Shown here piece by piece: positions 5,127 through 6,209 of a stretch of DNA of 6,209 nucleotides; positions within the stretch are counted from its first letter, which is position 1, and each line of letters opens with the position of its first letter. Both the position numbers and the translations under genes were made by a program. The notes under the pieces are model-generated. The model did no database searches. It was not told the DNA's origin and saw nothing but the letters and a program-made list of their open reading frames with translations. Source of the DNA: Pseudomonadota bacterium (GTDB lineage: Bacteria; Desulfobacterota; Syntrophia; Syntrophales; JADFWA01); NCBI GenBank assembly GCA_030612385.1, contig JAUWNZ010000079.1:1-6209 (forward strand), written 5' to 3'.

Positions 5127-6209
5127 AGGAATTATCCGATTTTCAACAACGACAAGGGCGCCATCCTTCAGCCTGCTCTGCCCCTTTACCACCACCTGCT
5201 CGCCTTCTGTAAGCCCATCTGTTATCTCCACATAATTCCCCTGGCCCGTGCCGGTCTTTACGTTCTTCAGAGCAGCCCTGCCATCCTCCACCACATACAC
5301 ATAGTAACTGCCTGTCCCCGGAAGCCTGTTCAGGGCATCCCTGTCGATGACAACGCCCTTCCTTTTCCCTAAAAACAGTTTAACATGGGCAAACATCCCG
5401 GAACGAAGGAGCCTTTCCCTGTTCAGGATATGAACTTCAATTTCTCCCGTTCGGGTCGCCGGGTCGAGAGTCGGATTTATAATGGATACACCGCCCTTAA
5501 AGACCCTGTCAGGAAAGGAGTCAACGGTAACTTCGACCTCCATCCCCTTTTTGACATGAGGAAAGTCCTTCTCTGTAACCGTGGTGACTATCTTCAGCTC
5601 TTTCTCAGAGGAGATTCGGACAATGGGTTGACTGACAGAAGACATGGCGCCCCTGTCCACATAACGGGCAGATACATATCCGCTGGTCGGGGCGTAGATC
5701 CTGTGATCCTTAAACAGGATTGTAATCTGTTGCAGCACTGCTTTCTCCTTTTTTATCTGCGCCTTTGCGGATTTTCTCTCGGCCTTTATGTGGTCTAACT
5801 TCTGTTTTGCCAGGGCCTTCTCCCTGTAGAGGTTCTCGAGACGAACGTAATCTTTTTCTATTACTTCCAGCCTGGCCTGTGCCAGCTCGAGGGCGGCTTC
5901 TGCCTCATCAACCTGCGCCCTGATTGTTTCATCTTCGAGGGCGGCTACCAGGGCGCCCCTTTTTACAAAGTCCCCCTTCTCTACCAGGAGTTCCTCGATA
6001 ATCTTACCCGGCACCTTGGGATAGACATTAACCTCGATCATCGGCCGGATATCACCTGTCTGATCCAAAACATGCTGAATACTTATTATCTTTGACTCGG
6101 CAACCTGAACAGGAATTTTCTCTATCTTTTCACCATCAACCTTTTTTTGACCAATAAATTGAAGATAATTAAAGAGGGTAAATCCCGCAAAGGCAAGAAT
6201 AAACAGAAC
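5124..6209 (-). CDS. RND efflux periplasmic adaptor (membrane fusion protein, HlyD/AcrA type), 5' end missing
   Basis: The frame is open to the right edge, giving 361 residues and stopping at TAG (5124-5126). It bridges the RND pump and an outer-membrane channel in the periplasm. In window numbering: membrane anchor or signal helix (1-19, VLFILAFAGFTLFNYLQFI), linker, first lipoyl half (58-93, VYPKVPGKI...VEKGDFVKRGALVAALED), alpha-hairpin coiled coil (about 94-165, rich in Ala, Glu and Lys), second lipoyl half (170-188, RIYAPTSGYVSARYVDRGA), beta-barrel (about 202-282, with NPTLDPATRTGEIEV and RSGMFAHVKL) and membrane-proximal domain (286-359, GLTEGEQVVVKG). A TTG at 6066-6068 could be read as a start, but the frame continues upstream through the membrane helix, so the real start lies outside the window. 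It should be the partner of the pump gene downstream, despite the long spacer. Confidence 0.92.
   Translation of the reverse strand, partial: VLFILAFAGFTLFNYLQFIGQKKVDGEKIEKIPVQVAESKIISIQHVLDQTGDIRPMIEVNVYPKVPGKIIEELLVEKGDFVKRGALVAALEDETIRAQVDEAEAALELAQARLEVIEKDYVRLENLYREKALAKQKLDHIKAERKSAKAQIKKEKAVLQQITILFKDHRIYAPTSGYVSARYVDRGAMSSVSQPIVRISSEKELKIVTTVTEKDFPHVKKGMEVEVTVDSFPDRVFKGGVSIINPTLDPATRTGEIEVHILNRERLLRSGMFAHVKLFLGKRKGVVIDRDALNRLPGTGSYYVYVVEDGRAALKNVKTGTGQGNYVEITDGLTEGEQVVVKGQSRLKDGALVVVENRIIP

Noticed and set aside
6066..6068. TTG as the start of the adaptor gene
   Set aside because: The frame is open for 47 more codons to the window edge and encodes the expected membrane helix and linker there.

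Overview
The window carries the 3' part of a minus-strand RND efflux operon. Downstream of it lies a restriction/defence-type helicase gene cut short by an insertion sequence. Moderate base composition, HAE-type RND proteins and intergenic DNA packed with short palindromes and tandem repeats suggest a Gram-negative proteobacterium, possibly Desulfobacterota (former Deltaproteobacteria). That assignment is impression, not proof, because there is no rRNA or marker gene here.

Layout, read on the minus strand from right to left. First comes a periplasmic adaptor (membrane fusion protein) whose start lies beyond base 6209. Next is a 550-base gene-free stretch (4574-5123) full of inverted and direct repeats. 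Then comes a complete 1037-residue RND pump with a GTG start (4573-1460). A 72-base gap holding a 15-bp perfect palindrome follows. The last operon gene encodes a 96-residue PII-like protein of the PG0541 transporter-associated type (1387-1097). A strong intrinsic terminator (1055-1011) closes the operon. Beyond it, also on the minus strand, is a PLD-like gene (992 leftward) that matches the N-terminal part of a large PLD/SNF2-type helicase. It is interrupted at about base 138 by the 3' end of an IS element, whose transposase C-terminus reads on the plus strand (1-114).

Adaptor and pump should assemble with an outer-membrane channel (not in this window) into a tripartite, proton-driven exporter. 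The small PII-fold protein is the least understood part and may sense a ligand or the pump state. The helicase fragment is probably unrelated to efflux and is most likely a decayed defence-island gene. I saw no CRISPR array, tRNA or rRNA.
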